A stretch of DNA of 64,000 bases, taken from contig NZ_BSDY01000006.1 in NCBI RefSeq assembly GCF_027925155.1, forward strand, positions 124,001 to 188,000, given 5' to 3'. Numbering within the stretch: position 1 is the first letter of the stretch; each line of letters opens with the position of its first letter. Below, piece after piece: positions 51,686-59,867 of the stretch. The notes beneath the pieces were generated by a model. It made no database searches. It worked only from the letters and a program-made list of their open reading frames with translations, and had not been told where the DNA came from. A program made the position numbers and the translations under genes. Origin of the DNA: Propionigenium maris DSM 9537. GTDB taxonomy: Bacteria; Fusobacteriota; Fusobacteriia; Fusobacteriales; Fusobacteriaceae.

Positions 51686-51997
51686 ATGTACGCAGTAATC
51701 AAAACTGGTGGTAAGCAGTACAAAGTTGCAGAAGGTGACGTATTAAAAGTAGAGAAGCTAAATGCTGAAGTTGAGACGACAGTAGAATTAACAGAGGTTC
51801 TTCTAGTAGCAAACGGAGGAGACGTAAAAGTTGGAACTCCAGTAGTAGAAGGTGCTAAAGTTGTAGCTGAAGTACTTGCTCAAGGTAGAGGAAAGAAAGT
51901 TGTAAACTTCAAATACAAGCCAAAAACTGGATATCACAGAAAGAAAGGTCACAGACAATCTTTCACTGAGATCAAAATTACTTCAATCAACGCGTAG
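51686..51997 (+). CDS. rplU: 50S ribosomal protein L21
   Basis: 103 aa, full length. [25 protein letters not shown] and the C-terminal [17 protein letters not shown] are diagnostic. GGAGGTG lies nine bases before ATG. First gene of the universally conserved rplU-prp-rpmA cluster of bacteria whose L27 is processed. Confidence 0.98.
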   Translation: MYAVIKTGGKQYKVAEGDVLKVEKLNAEVETTVELTEVLLVANGGDVKVGTPVVEGAKVVAEVLAQGRGKKVVNFKYKPKTGYHRKKGHRQSFTEIKITSINA

Positions 51998-52010
51998 TCC
52001 TAATTGAATT

Positions 52011-52346
52011 ATGACTAAAGTTGAAATCTTTAGAAAAAACAAAAGAGTAGTTCTGTATAGAGCTGCTGGGCACGCTGAATACGCCGATTTCGGTGAGGAT
52101 ATAGTGTGTGCTGCGCTTTCAATGGCAATGCAATTACCTCTTGGGGGAATGCAGGGCATATTGAAGGTGATGCCTCTATTTGATATGAACTCAGACGGCT
52201 TCCTGGAAGTTGATATGAGGGAGATGGATTATAGAGGAAAAGAGAAGGAAATAGATACTTTGTTAGAAAGTATGGTTCTGATGATAAGGGAATTATCAAA
52301 GGAATATCCAAAACATATTAAGCTTGTAGAGAAGGAGGATATATAA
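52011..52346 (+). CDS. prp: Ribosomal-processing cysteine protease Prp
   Basis: 111 aa. [21 protein letters not shown] (in parts: [16 protein letters not shown]) carries catalytic His (about 21) and Cys (about 33). Prp removes the N-terminal extension of L27, an essential maturation known from Staphylococcus. Its position between rplU and rpmA is the standard one, and the rpmA product in this operon bears the target sequence. One base separates it from rpmA. Confidence 0.93.
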   Translation: MTKVEIFRKNKRVVLYRAAGHAEYADFGEDIVCAALSMAMQLPLGGMQGILKVMPLFDMNSDGFLEVDMREMDYRGKEKEIDTLLESMVLMIRELSKEYPKHIKLVEKEDI

Positions 52347-52347
52347 A

Positions 52348-52635
52348 ATGTTATTCAAGTTAAACATACAATTATTCGCGAAGAAAAAAGGTCAAGGTTC
52401 TGTTAAGAACGGAAGAGACTCAAACCCTAACTACCTTGGAGTTAAGAAGTACGATGGAGAGGCTGTAAAGGCTGGAAACATCATCGTTAGACAGAGAGGA
52501 AACAAGTTCCACGCTGGAACTAACATGGGTCAAGGTAAAGACCACACTCTTTTCGCTCTAACTGACGGTTTCGTTAAGTTCGAAAGACACGGAAAGGGAA
52601 AGAAGAAAGTTTCTATCCTTGCTGAGAGAGCATAG
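52348..52635 (+). CDS. rpmA: 50S ribosomal protein L27, with Prp-cleaved N-terminal extension
   Basis: 95 aa. The N terminus [18 protein letters not shown] has the hydrophobic extension typical of Prp substrates (LxLQFFA-type); cleavage would leave AKKKGQGS, whose residues reach the peptidyl transferase centre. [19 protein letters not shown] and [13 protein letters not shown] are the L27 core. Start ATG directly after prp. Confidence 0.97.
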   Translation: MLFKLNIQLFAKKKGQGSVKNGRDSNPNYLGVKKYDGEAVKAGNIIVRQRGNKFHAGTNMGQGKDHTLFALTDGFVKFERHGKGKKKVSILAERA

Positions 52636-52647
52636 TAACTGCTTAGA

Positions 52648-52679
52648 AAACCTAGCCTTTTCAGGCTAGGTTTTTTTTA
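52648..52679 (+). terminator. Terminator after rpmA
   Basis: AACCTAGCC, TTTTCA, GGCTAGG, eight T. Confidence 0.9.
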
Positions 52680-52690
52680 TTGTTAAGAAA

Positions 52691-52768
52691 AGTATAGATT
52701 TATAGATTGTTGCCATGGATAAAGATCCATTACATAAGATTAGAGGGAGAGCGTCCCTCTCTTTTTTA
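52691..52768 (+). other. AGTATAGAT-start intergenic segment with orphan terminator
   Basis: After the rpmA terminator, AGTATAGAT begins a 75-nt segment ending in AGAGGGA-GAGCG-TCCCTCT plus CTTTTTT. The T-run is on the plus strand only, so it does not serve the minus-strand gene downstream. Layout parallels repeat copies A and B, but apart from the start and a short ATTACATAAGAT the sequence differs. Confidence 0.45.
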
Positions 52769-52783
52769 GTTTTTTGAGGTTGA

Positions 52784-54841
52784 TTAGAGGTCGCTGATAG
52801 ACACAGTACCTGAATAGCCATCAACGATAATATAGTCTCCGGGCTTAATTGATTCTACAGCTTCCACTACCCCGGTAACACAGGGGATACCATACTCCCT
52901 GGCGATGATGGCACCATGGATGAGCATACCTCCCCTCTGCTCTACTATGGCTGAAGCCAGGGGAACTATGAAGGTCATGTTGGGGTCTAAAGCATCGCAG
53001 ATAAGGACCTCTCCCCTCTTAAATTGGAAGATCTCCCGTGGTGAGGAGATTATTCTGGCTTTTCCGCTGCCTATGCCTGGACTAGCGGGCTGGCCGGTAA
53101 ATCTTCTCACACTGATCTGGGAGTTTTTATACTCACTCTGGGGAGCATAGGGGGAGTGGAGGGAGGAGGATTTCAGGTCGCCGGTCCAGCCAAATTTTTT
53201 CGCCATGTAGTTTGTAGCTTCTAAAACTCCTGTTTCAATCCTTCCTAGATAGAGGTTATCATCATCTCTAAACTTCCAGCTGGCCCTTGCTACTTCCAGT
53301 ATTTTTTCCCCCTCATCGGAGTAGAATCTGGATAAGAATTCCTCTTCCAACTCTTTGGAGGAGGAGAAGGTTCTCTCGCTGAAGCCCTTGGAGGAGTTCA
53401 GGAGGAACTCTATAAAATTATTGTTGCCGCTAAAGATCTTTTCTCCCTTGAAGGTGGAGGGTTCATACTTCCTTAGGAAACCTTCCAATCTATTCCTGAA
53501 GTTACTGTCCAGGTCATCCAGCTGCTTGCTTACAAGGGCGTCCCTAGTTTTTGGGTGATTATCTATGTGAGAGATGAGCTCCCTGAGCTCCTGGTTTCTC
53601 TTGAGGCTGATGAGGTCTCCAGAGGAGAGGAGACGGGTGAACTCATAGGGATCCCTTGGTTTCATAGTGTCGTTATAGACCTTGGCAAAGAGCCTAACAC
53701 CGTGGGCAAAGGGGATTAGATCCCTCCAATAGATATTCCGCCACTTGGTATAGAGCCCTTCTCTTCTCACAATCTCCTCCCTGAGCTCCTCCTGGGTCAT
53801 TTCATCCAGATCGACCCCTTCCAGATAGGAGGCAGCCTCCTTCATTCTGGGAAAGATCTCCTCCTCTATATGCTTCCTGAGGTTTTTCAGGGCTGAAAAG
53901 GTAAGGGTGAGACTCCTGTACCAGGGTCTTTTATCCCCCCTCTCCCAGGGGTTACTCTCTTCAGAGGGAGAGATTGAGGTGATGGGTCTTACCTGGAGGA
54001 TATAGAGGGTTCCCCCTCTAAGGGTCCACTCTAGATCTATGGGGAAGTTGAGTTCATCCTCAAGCTTTCTTATGGTAGCTGAAAGGGTCTCAAGATCTTC
54101 CCTGCTCAGGAGGGGAGAGACTTCGATAGCTTGGGTGGAAGTATCTACACTGTTGCTTCCTTTGTCTATTATCCACCTGGAGGGTTCAACCTCCCCATCT
54201 ACCAGTTTCTGGTTGAGTCCCTCTACGGCTTCAATAATAATCTCCTCTCTTCCATCTAAGGGATTTTTACTGAAAGCCACTCCAGATACCTCTCCAGATA
54301 TCATCTCCTGAACAACGACTCCCATGGAGGACCTGTAGATATTAAGGTCCATCTCTCTTCTGTAGAGGAGGGCGCTATCCGACCAGAGGGAGGACCATAC
54401 AAGTTTTATCTTTTCCAGGACCTCCTCCTCCTTCCTTATATCTACATAGGATTCATGGAGACCTGCGAAGGAGGAACTCCCGGAATCCTCTCCAGGTGCA
54501 GAGGACCTCACCACAAGGGGAAGGGGCCATCTTCTTATCTCCTTCAGAAGGAGGGTGCGTATCTCCTCTGGAAGAGGGGTTACATTGAAGAGGTTTCTTA
54601 TTCTCAGGGAGGTGTCCCACAGCTCCTCCCACCTCATGCTATCCAGGTCACGCCTTCCCAGTTCGGCATTTATCTTGTGGTTCAGCCCTGTAGCTTCGAT
54701 GAACTTTCTATAGGTCTGGGTAGAGATGCAAAATCCCCTGGGGACTTTGTAGCCCAGGGAGGTAAGCCTGGTCAGGGTAGCTCCCTTTCCTCCTATAAAG
54801 GGGGCATCCTCGGGGGTAGCTCTGTCTATAGGGATGATCAT
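52784..54841 (-). CDS. PEP-synthase/rifampin-phosphotransferase-like enzyme
   Basis: 685 aa. N-terminal ATP-grasp domain of the pyruvate phosphate dikinase type (GGKGATLTRLTSLGYKVPRGF at 18-38; VVRSSAPGEDSGSSSFAGLHES near 110-131; IDLEWTLRGGTLYILQVRP near 270-288), a middle domain of about 280 residues without a recognised family, and a C-terminal phosphohistidine swivel domain (PASPGIGSGKARI; GGMLIHGAIIAREYGIPCV near 645-663, His present). The PEP-binding TIM barrel of true PEP synthase is absent, as in rifampin phosphotransferases and phenylphosphate synthase. The acceptor is unknown. It overlaps the FMN-type gene by four bases. Confidence 0.82.
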   Translation of the reverse strand: MIIPIDRATPEDAPFIGGKGATLTRLTSLGYKVPRGFCISTQTYRKFIEATGLNHKINAELGRRDLDSMRWEELWDTSLRIRNLFNVTPLPEEIRTLLLKEIRRWPLPLVVRSSAPGEDSGSSSFAGLHESYVDIRKEEEVLEKIKLVWSSLWSDSALLYRREMDLNIYRSSMGVVVQEMISGEVSGVAFSKNPLDGREEIIIEAVEGLNQKLVDGEVEPSRWIIDKGSNSVDTSTQAIEVSPLLSREDLETLSATIRKLEDELNFPIDLEWTLRGGTLYILQVRPITSISPSEESNPWERGDKRPWYRSLTLTFSALKNLRKHIEEEIFPRMKEAASYLEGVDLDEMTQEELREEIVRREGLYTKWRNIYWRDLIPFAHGVRLFAKVYNDTMKPRDPYEFTRLLSSGDLISLKRNQELRELISHIDNHPKTRDALVSKQLDDLDSNFRNRLEGFLRKYEPSTFKGEKIFSGNNNFIEFLLNSSKGFSERTFSSSKELEEEFLSRFYSDEGEKILEVARASWKFRDDDNLYLGRIETGVLEATNYMAKKFGWTGDLKSSSLHSPYAPQSEYKNSQISVRRFTGQPASPGIGSGKARIISSPREIFQFKRGEVLICDALDPNMTFIVPLASAIVEQRGGMLIHGAIIAREYGIPCVTGVVEAVESIKPGDYIIVDGYSGTVSISDL

Positions 54842-55305
54842 AGGTCTCCCACCTCCTCCTTCACCTTTAAGACGGTAACATTCTGAAATCTCTCCACCAC
54901 ATCGTACCTCTCGACCTCTACAGAGATAAAGGCAGTATTTGGTGAATGAAGGAACTCTTCCATCTGGGGATGCTTTGACAGGTAGAGGGCTGTGGCCTCC
55001 TCTGAGTGCTCCTTTGAGGATTCGGAAGCTCTTCCTGTAAGGGTTACCCCAGCTGCACTTCCTATATCCTCTGGAGAGTTGCTGGTGTTATTTATATGGA
55101 AGGATATCCTTTCATTGGCTGTAATATGTTTGAACTTCCTGGTGTCTCTGGGGGTGGCAAAGAAGAGTTTTTTTAGGTCATCCTGTAGAGCAAAGGCCAC
55201 GAGAGTTGTATAGGGAACCCCCTCTCCCTCAGTGGCAAGAACTCCGAAGAGCTGCTTGGCAGCGATATTCCTGATTACTTTTTTTATTCTGTCTGTTTTA
55301 TTCAT
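54838..55305 (-). CDS. Pyridoxamine 5'-phosphate oxidase-like FMN-binding protein
   Basis: 155 aa. Split-barrel fold typical of the PNPOx-like superfamily: FGVLATEGEGVPYTTLVAFA (20-39), LFFATPRDTRKFKHITANERISF (46-69) and GVTLTGRASE. Such proteins bind FMN, F420 or heme; the substrate is unknown. It lacks PdxH-specific residues that I would expect, so it is not assigned to pyridoxal synthesis. The four-base overlap with the phosphotransferase-like gene suggests a joint pathway. Confidence 0.82.
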   Translation of the reverse strand: MNKTDRIKKVIRNIAAKQLFGVLATEGEGVPYTTLVAFALQDDLKKLFFATPRDTRKFKHITANERISFHINNTSNSPEDIGSAAGVTLTGRASESSKEHSEEATALYLSKHPQMEEFLHSPNTAFISVEVERYDVVERFQNVTVLKVKEEVGDL

Positions 55306-55394
55306 AATCTGTGCTCCTTAATTAAGTGTGATATATCCTTTTTATTCCAGAGGGAGAAGAATCCTTTAAATCATCTCTCTTTAATAGTGGGATG

Positions 55395-55424
55395 TTGCTA
55401 AGAGGTAAGGAGAGGGTGTATAAT
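55395..55424 (+). promoter_or_regulatory. Promoter of the small exported protein gene
   Basis: TTGCTA (55395-55400), 18 nt, TATAAT (55419-55424). Confidence 0.6.
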
Positions 55425-55444
55425 ATAGAAAAAAGGAGGTAGAT

Positions 55445-55768
55445 ATGTTCAAAAATCTAGTGATAGTGATGTTGTCATTTATAATTCTTTATCTAACAAA
55501 TCCTACCCAGGAAAAGTTTATAGATTACTATAGTCAGAAAATAGAGGAGAGCAAGGAAGAGACCGATTGGAAGGATAGGATAGTCATAGGCGGAAAGAAG
55601 CTCAATGTCATGATGAATGTGAAGAGGGAGGATAAGGTTATCTTTAGTCTCTATACAGTGAACTTTATGGGAGAGGAGGAGAGGTATCTGGGAATAGCTA
55701 CTCTCTTCTTTGATATAACCAAGGTAGAGGAGAAGGTAGAGGAGTTCAAGGAAGAGAGGGAGAATTAA
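55445..55768 (+). CDS. Small membrane-anchored or exported protein (DUF4359-like)
   Basis: 107 aa. One N-terminal hydrophobic segment (FKNLVIVMLSFIILYLTNPT) followed by FIDYYSQKIEE and a beta-rich domain with a charged helical tail. The NPTQEKFIDYYSQ region recalls DUF4359, a family of unknown function, but the match is from memory. AAAGGAGG precedes ATG. Monocistronic. Confidence 0.7.
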   Translation: MFKNLVIVMLSFIILYLTNPTQEKFIDYYSQKIEESKEETDWKDRIVIGGKKLNVMMNVKREDKVIFSLYTVNFMGEEERYLGIATLFFDITKVEEKVEEFKEEREN

Positions 55769-55797
55769 GTTGAATTTCTTCTACATATGATAAAAAG

Positions 55798-55828
55798 AGA
55801 CCCTGGGGAAGCCAGGGTCTTTTTATTT
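55798..55828 (+). terminator. Terminator
   Basis: AGACCCTGG, GGAAG, CCAGGGTCT, TTTTA. Confidence 0.9.
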
Positions 55829-55911
55829 ATAGGGGTTCAGAGGGATTAAATCTTAAGGGCGGTCCTGGGATGCTTAAGCTATTTTATAAGGGTCAGAAAT
55901 AGGAGAAAAAA

Positions 55912-55940
55912 TTGCAAAAAAATGGAAACTATAGTATAAT
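55912..55940 (+). promoter_or_regulatory. Promoter of obgE
   Basis: TTGCAA (55912-55917), 17 nt, TATAAT (55935-55940). Confidence 0.75.
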
Positions 55941-56017
55941 TACTAGGTTAAATTGGAAGTTTATTTATTATTTGGATTTATCAGTTAGTATAAAACCCTA
56001 AAAGGAGGGGATATTTA

Positions 56018-57313
56018 ATGTTTATAGATGAGGCAATAATCACGGTAAAGGCTGGAGACGGTGGAGACGGAGCTGCTACCTTTAGAAGAGAGAAATCTGT
56101 ACAGTTTGGAGGACCAGATGGTGGAGATGGTGGTAATGGTGGAGACATTATCTTCAGAGCGGACAACAATATAAATACTCTGGTAGACTTTAAATACAGA
56201 AGAAAGTATGAGGCTGAAAGAGGAGTAAGTGGTGCCAAGAAAAAGATGAACGGTAAGAGGGGAGAAGCTCTTGTTATCAAGGTACCTATCGGTACCCAGG
56301 TAAGAGACCTTGAAACAGGTCACCTACTTCTTGATCTTAGCCACAACCACGAGGAGAGAGTACTTCTTAAGGGTGGGAGAGGTGGACTCGGAAACGTTCA
56401 CTTTAAAAATGCAGTAAGAAAGGCGCCTAAGATAGCTGGAAAGGGTAAGGAGGGAGCTGAGCTAAAGGTTAAGCTGGAGCTTAAGCTTCTTGCAGATGTA
56501 GCCCTTGTTGGATATCCTTCAGTAGGTAAGTCTAGCTTTATCAACAGGGTATCTGCAGCAAAATCCAAGGTAGCTAACTACCACTTCACAACTCTTTCTC
56601 CAAAGCTTGGAGTAGTAAGAGTGGAGGAGGGGAAGTCATTCCTTATGGCTGACATCCCTGGACTTATCGAGGGAGCTCACGAGGGAGTGGGACTTGGAGA
56701 TAAGTTCCTGAAGCACATTGAAAGATGTAAGATGATCTACCACATTGTAGATGTGGCAGCTCTTGAGGGAAGAAGTCCAATTGAAGACTTTGAAAAGATA
56801 AATGAGGAGCTTCAGAAGTTCAGTCCTAAGCTGGCTGCAAAGAAGCAGATCGTTCTTGCCAACAAGATGGACCTACTTTGGGAGCCTGAGAAGTATGATG
56901 AGTTCAAGGAGTATATAGAAGCTAAGGGATTATCTATCTACCCAATCTCTGTAATGATGAATGATGGTCTTAAACCGGTAATCTACAAGACTTGGGATGT
57001 ACTAGAGAGCATAGAGAGGGAGCCCCTTGAGGAAGAGGTTTCTGTAGAAACAGTTCTGAAGGAGATCAAGGGAGAGAAGGAAGACTTTATTGTTACAAGA
57101 GATCCAGAGGATGATGAGGTATTCATCCTTGAGGGAAGAATTGTAGATGAGGTACTTGCCAAGTATGTAATCCACATTGCAGATGAGGATGCTCTTATTA
57201 ACTTCCTACACATGATGAGAAACCTTGGAATGGAGGAAGTTCTAGAGGAAGCTGGAATCCAGGACGGAGATACAGTAAGAATTGCAAATGTAGAGTTTGA
57301 GTACTGGAACTAA
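56018..57313 (+). CDS. obgE: GTPase ObgE/CgtA
   Basis: 431 aa. Glycine-rich Obg domain (FIDEAIITVKAGDGGDGAA, GGPDGGDGGNGGDI, GGRGGLGNVHFK; 1-160), G domain with P-loop GYPSVGKSSF (about 165-174), DIPGLIEGAHEG and NKMD, and a C-terminal OCT domain (about 345-431). Essential GTPase in 50S assembly and stress response. The strong ribosome binding site AAAGGAGG precedes ATG 56018. Confidence 0.97.
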   Translation: MFIDEAIITVKAGDGGDGAATFRREKSVQFGGPDGGDGGNGGDIIFRADNNINTLVDFKYRRKYEAERGVSGAKKKMNGKRGEALVIKVPIGTQVRDLETGHLLLDLSHNHEERVLLKGGRGGLGNVHFKNAVRKAPKIAGKGKEGAELKVKLELKLLADVALVGYPSVGKSSFINRVSAAKSKVANYHFTTLSPKLGVVRVEEGKSFLMADIPGLIEGAHEGVGLGDKFLKHIERCKMIYHIVDVAALEGRSPIEDFEKINEELQKFSPKLAAKKQIVLANKMDLLWEPEKYDEFKEYIEAKGLSIYPISVMMNDGLKPVIYKTWDVLESIEREPLEEEVSVETVLKEIKGEKEDFIVTRDPEDDEVFILEGRIVDEVLAKYVIHIADEDALINFLHMMRNLGMEEVLEEAGIQDGDTVRIANVEFEYWN

Positions 57314-57355
57314 TCTATACCTGAGAACAATTATTGAATTTTTATAGAAACGATG

Positions 57356-57395
57356 AAGGACCCGGGAATGCACCTTGCAAGGACCGGGTCCTTTA
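57356..57395 (+). terminator. Terminator after obgE
   Basis: AAGGACCCGG, 18-nt loop, CCGGGTCCTTT. Confidence 0.8.
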
Positions 57396-57434
57396 CTATA
57401 AAATGAATTTTTCCCTGCCTTTGACAGATGAAGG

Positions 57435-57596
57435 TGGTATAATAATCTTGATGCTGGAGATATAGGCTTTCAGCTGGCGGGAGAAATCCCCAGAGGATGT
57501 GCTACCTTCTTAATGAAGGGATCAAAGAAATAAGGCAGTGGAAGCAGGAGAGGAACTCTCCAAGAAGTCTTGAAGTATAGGGTAAGGAGGAAGAAG
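57435..57596 (+). promoter_or_regulatory. Extended -10 promoter and structured leader of miaA
   Basis: TGGTATAAT (57435-57443) is an extended -10. The 145-nt leader contains three consecutive hairpins: CTGG(C)GGG...CCCCAG (57474-57493), CCTTC-TTAAT-GAAGG (57505-57519) and GGAGAG-GAA-CTCTCC (57547-57561), followed by AAGGAGG. It does not match any riboswitch that I recognise. Confidence 0.5.
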
Positions 57597-58502
57597 ATGG
57601 TAAAGGGACTTGTTATAGCAGGACCAACAGCTGTGGGGAAGACAGCTTTATCTATAAAACTGGCCAAGGCCATGGATGCTGAGATAATATCTGCAGACTC
57701 AGCTCAGGTATATAAGGACCTGGATATAGGAACAGCCAAGGTAACTGAAGAGGAGATGGGTGGAGTAATTCATCACATGCTGGATGTGGTAGAACCTGTG
57801 GAGAAGTACAGCGTGGGAGAGTATCAAAGAACTGTGGATGAACTTTTGGGGAAGTTAGAAGGTGAAGGGAAGAGCGTAGTGCTTACAGGGGGGACTGGAC
57901 TGTATATAGGTTCAGTAACTAACGGGCTGGCAGATCTTCCAGAATCGGACCATGAGCTCAGAGCAAAGCTCATGGAGAGGAGCAATGAAAGTCTCTATGA
58001 GGAACTAAAGGAATTGGACCCCGAGGCAGCAGAGGGGATCCATCCCAACAATAAGAGGAGGGTGGAGAGAGCTCTTGAGGTATGCCTTCTTACAGGAAAA
58101 AAGTTTTCAGTGGTTTCCAAGGAAAATATAAAGGGGAACAACTATCCCTTCCTTAAGGTAGCCCTGGAAAGGGACAGGGGTGTACTCTATGAGAGGATAA
58201 ACCTCAGGGTAGATATCATGATGGAGGCTGGACTTTTGGAGGAGGTAGAGAGAACCTACAAAAAGTACGGAGAGAACCTGAAAAAGGTGAACATAATCGG
58301 GTATGCAGAACTCATAAGATATATCGACGGAGAGATCACCTTAGAGCAGGCTGTGGAGGATATAAAGCAAAACAGCAGAAGGTATGCTAAGAGGCAGTTT
58401 ACGTGGTTCAAAAATCAGGGGGATTATCTGTGGTATAACCTGGATAAAATGACGGAAGAGGAAATAATGAACGATGTGATCGAAAGGGTGAAATCATCCT
58501 AA
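57597..58502 (+). CDS. miaA: tRNA dimethylallyltransferase
   Basis: 301 aa from ATG 57597 (AAGGAGG upstream; the longer frame from 57570 includes that element). Adds dimethylallyl to A37 of tRNAs reading UNN codons, consuming the product of the IspA substrate pathway. P-loop GPTAVGKTALS (9-19), ISADSAQVYKDLDIGTAK (35-52) and the late RRYAKRQFTWF are diagnostic. Possibly in an operon with the lipoprotein 76 nt downstream, though that has its own promoter. Confidence 0.96.
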   Translation: MVKGLVIAGPTAVGKTALSIKLAKAMDAEIISADSAQVYKDLDIGTAKVTEEEMGGVIHHMLDVVEPVEKYSVGEYQRTVDELLGKLEGEGKSVVLTGGTGLYIGSVTNGLADLPESDHELRAKLMERSNESLYEELKELDPEAAEGIHPNNKRRVERALEVCLLTGKKFSVVSKENIKGNNYPFLKVALERDRGVLYERINLRVDIMMEAGLLEEVERTYKKYGENLKKVNIIGYAELIRYIDGEITLEQAVEDIKQNSRRYAKRQFTWFKNQGDYLWYNLDKMTEEEIMNDVIERVKSS

Positions 58503-58521
58503 ATCCCCTAAAAATATAAAC

Positions 58522-58550
58522 TTGATAATTTCAAATTGGTGTGCTATCAT
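58522..58550 (+). promoter_or_regulatory. Promoter of the lipoprotein-rsbW-STAS-rny cluster
   Basis: TTGATA (58522-58527), 17 nt, TATCAT (58545-58550) preceded by TGC. Confidence 0.6.
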
Positions 58551-58578
58551 TGTAATGTTCACCCCATAGGAGAATATA

Positions 58579-59097
58579 ATGGTAAAAAAACTACTTGCTA
58601 TGTTTACTATAGCAATGCTAACTTTCTCTTGTTCCAGATTGGAAACAAGGGAGGAAAAAGCCCAGGATGCAGAGTTTATGAAACACTATAATTCCTGGGA
58701 GATACAGGAAATGGAAAACCTCATTCAAAAGCATATTATAATGGAGGGATATACCCCAGATGTACCTAAGTATGAGAGTATGTTAGAGGAGAGAAGGAGA
58801 GCTAAAAAGGAGCTAGAGGAGATCGTAGCCCATATAAGGGAGGAGATCCGAGTTAATAATCTGACTACCCTGGAAGATTATATGTCTAGCGGCCTTAGAA
58901 ATGCGGCAACCCTGAGGGAGCTCAGAAGGTTTGATTTTAGAGGGTTTAGGATATATACCTCTAAAATTAAATACAACAGGTCCCAGGCATCTAACATAGT
59001 GGCTCTAAACTTGGGGGAGGAGACCTTCTATTTTGATGTGAACTATGAATATGAGAAGAAAAGATGGACGATAGTAGATTTTAAGGAAAGAAGGTGA
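58579..59097 (+). CDS. Lipoprotein, function unknown
   Basis: 172 aa. Lipobox LTFSC (Cys18) in MVKKLLAMFTIAMLTFSCS. Middle part (about 40-110) helical and charged; C-terminal 55 residues look like a small beta sheet (FRIYTSKIKYNR, IVALNLGEETFYFDVNYEY, RWTIVDF). It precedes an anti-sigma-like kinase by eight bases, which suggests it could sense or act in an envelope pathway. No family recognised. Confidence 0.75.
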   Translation: MVKKLLAMFTIAMLTFSCSRLETREEKAQDAEFMKHYNSWEIQEMENLIQKHIIMEGYTPDVPKYESMLEERRRAKKELEEIVAHIREEIRVNNLTTLEDYMSSGLRNAATLRELRRFDFRGFRIYTSKIKYNRSQASNIVALNLGEETFYFDVNYEYEKKRWTIVDFKERR

Positions 59098-59104
59098 GAT
59101 TCTT

Positions 59105-59503
59105 TTGGGAAAAAAGAACGGAATTAAGCTGGTAGTACCTTCTTCTTTACACAATCTAACTCTAATCCGAGCTCTGGCAAAGACCTATATGGAGGCTCAA
59201 AACGTAGAAAAACCGGATATAATGAAGCTTTTGTCTGTAATAGACGAACTCGCCACAAATGTAGTGGAACATGCCTACAGGTATGAAACAGGTGAGATGA
59301 CGATCTTCCTAAGTAAGGAAGGAAACACAGTTCATCTCAGCGTAGAGGATTACGGCGAGGGATATGACGAGAGCAGACTCAGCAAGGATGAAGGTGGAAT
59401 GGGTCTCTTCATCGTAAAGGGTATGGTAGATGAGTTTGAGATAGAAAAAAAAGAAAAAGGTACAAAATTCAATGTATTAAAAGAAGTTAAGGAGGCTAAG
59501 TAA
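59105..59503 (+). CDS. RsbW/SpoIIAB-type anti-sigma factor kinase
   Basis: 132 aa from TTG 59105, seven bases after AAGGTGAG. HATPase domain with N box DELATNVVEHAYRY (about 47-60) and G boxes VEDYGEGYDE and GGMGLFIVKGMVDE. Such proteins bind a sigma factor or phosphorylate a STAS partner on serine. No sigma factor gene lies nearby. One-base overlap with the STAS gene shows they form a partner-switching pair. Confidence 0.9.
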   Translation: MGKKNGIKLVVPSSLHNLTLIRALAKTYMEAQNVEKPDIMKLLSVIDELATNVVEHAYRYETGEMTIFLSKEGNTVHLSVEDYGEGYDESRLSKDEGGMGLFIVKGMVDEFEIEKKEKGTKFNVLKEVKEAK

Positions 59504-59847
59504 TGGTAACAAATTTCGAGATAGTGGAGAAAAATCTTGGAGATATTAAGGTTATAAAGGTTGTGGGGGAATTAGACGCCCTTGTAGCTCCTAAACTTAA
59601 AGAAAGACTGATCAAAATGATAGAGGCTGATACAACTAAATTCATCATTGATTTTGAAGAGCTTGTACACATAAACAGTCTGGCAATGGGAATATTAAGA
59701 GGGAAACTAAGAAGTGTAAAGGAGATAGGTGGAGATATTAAGTTAATCAAGTTAAATGACCACATAAAGACTATTTTTGAGATGGTAGGACTTGACGAAG
59801 TATTTGAAATCTATGAGACAGAAGATGAGGCAGCTTCACACTTCTAA
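59503..59847 (+). CDS. STAS-domain anti-anti-sigma factor
   Basis: 114 aa. The phospho-acceptor region reads HINSLAMGILRG with Ser59, where typical SpoIIAA/RsbV proteins have DSSGLGVL; the serine is kept but the preceding Asp is replaced by Asn. VGELDALVAPKLKERL near the N terminus is the usual STAS beginning. ATG overlaps the stop of the RsbW-like gene. The variant site leaves some doubt about phosphorylation. Confidence 0.88.
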   Translation: MVTNFEIVEKNLGDIKVIKVVGELDALVAPKLKERLIKMIEADTTKFIIDFEELVHINSLAMGILRGKLRSVKEIGGDIKLIKLNDHIKTIFEMVGLDEVFEIYETEDEAASHF

Positions 59848-59867
59848 AAAAAATTTAGAAAGGAAGT

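Noticed and set aside
57396..57443. TTGACA (57421-57426) as the -35 of miaA
   Set aside because: Only 11 nt separate it from TATAAT, too short for sigma-70; the extended -10 TGGTATAAT explains the promoter better.
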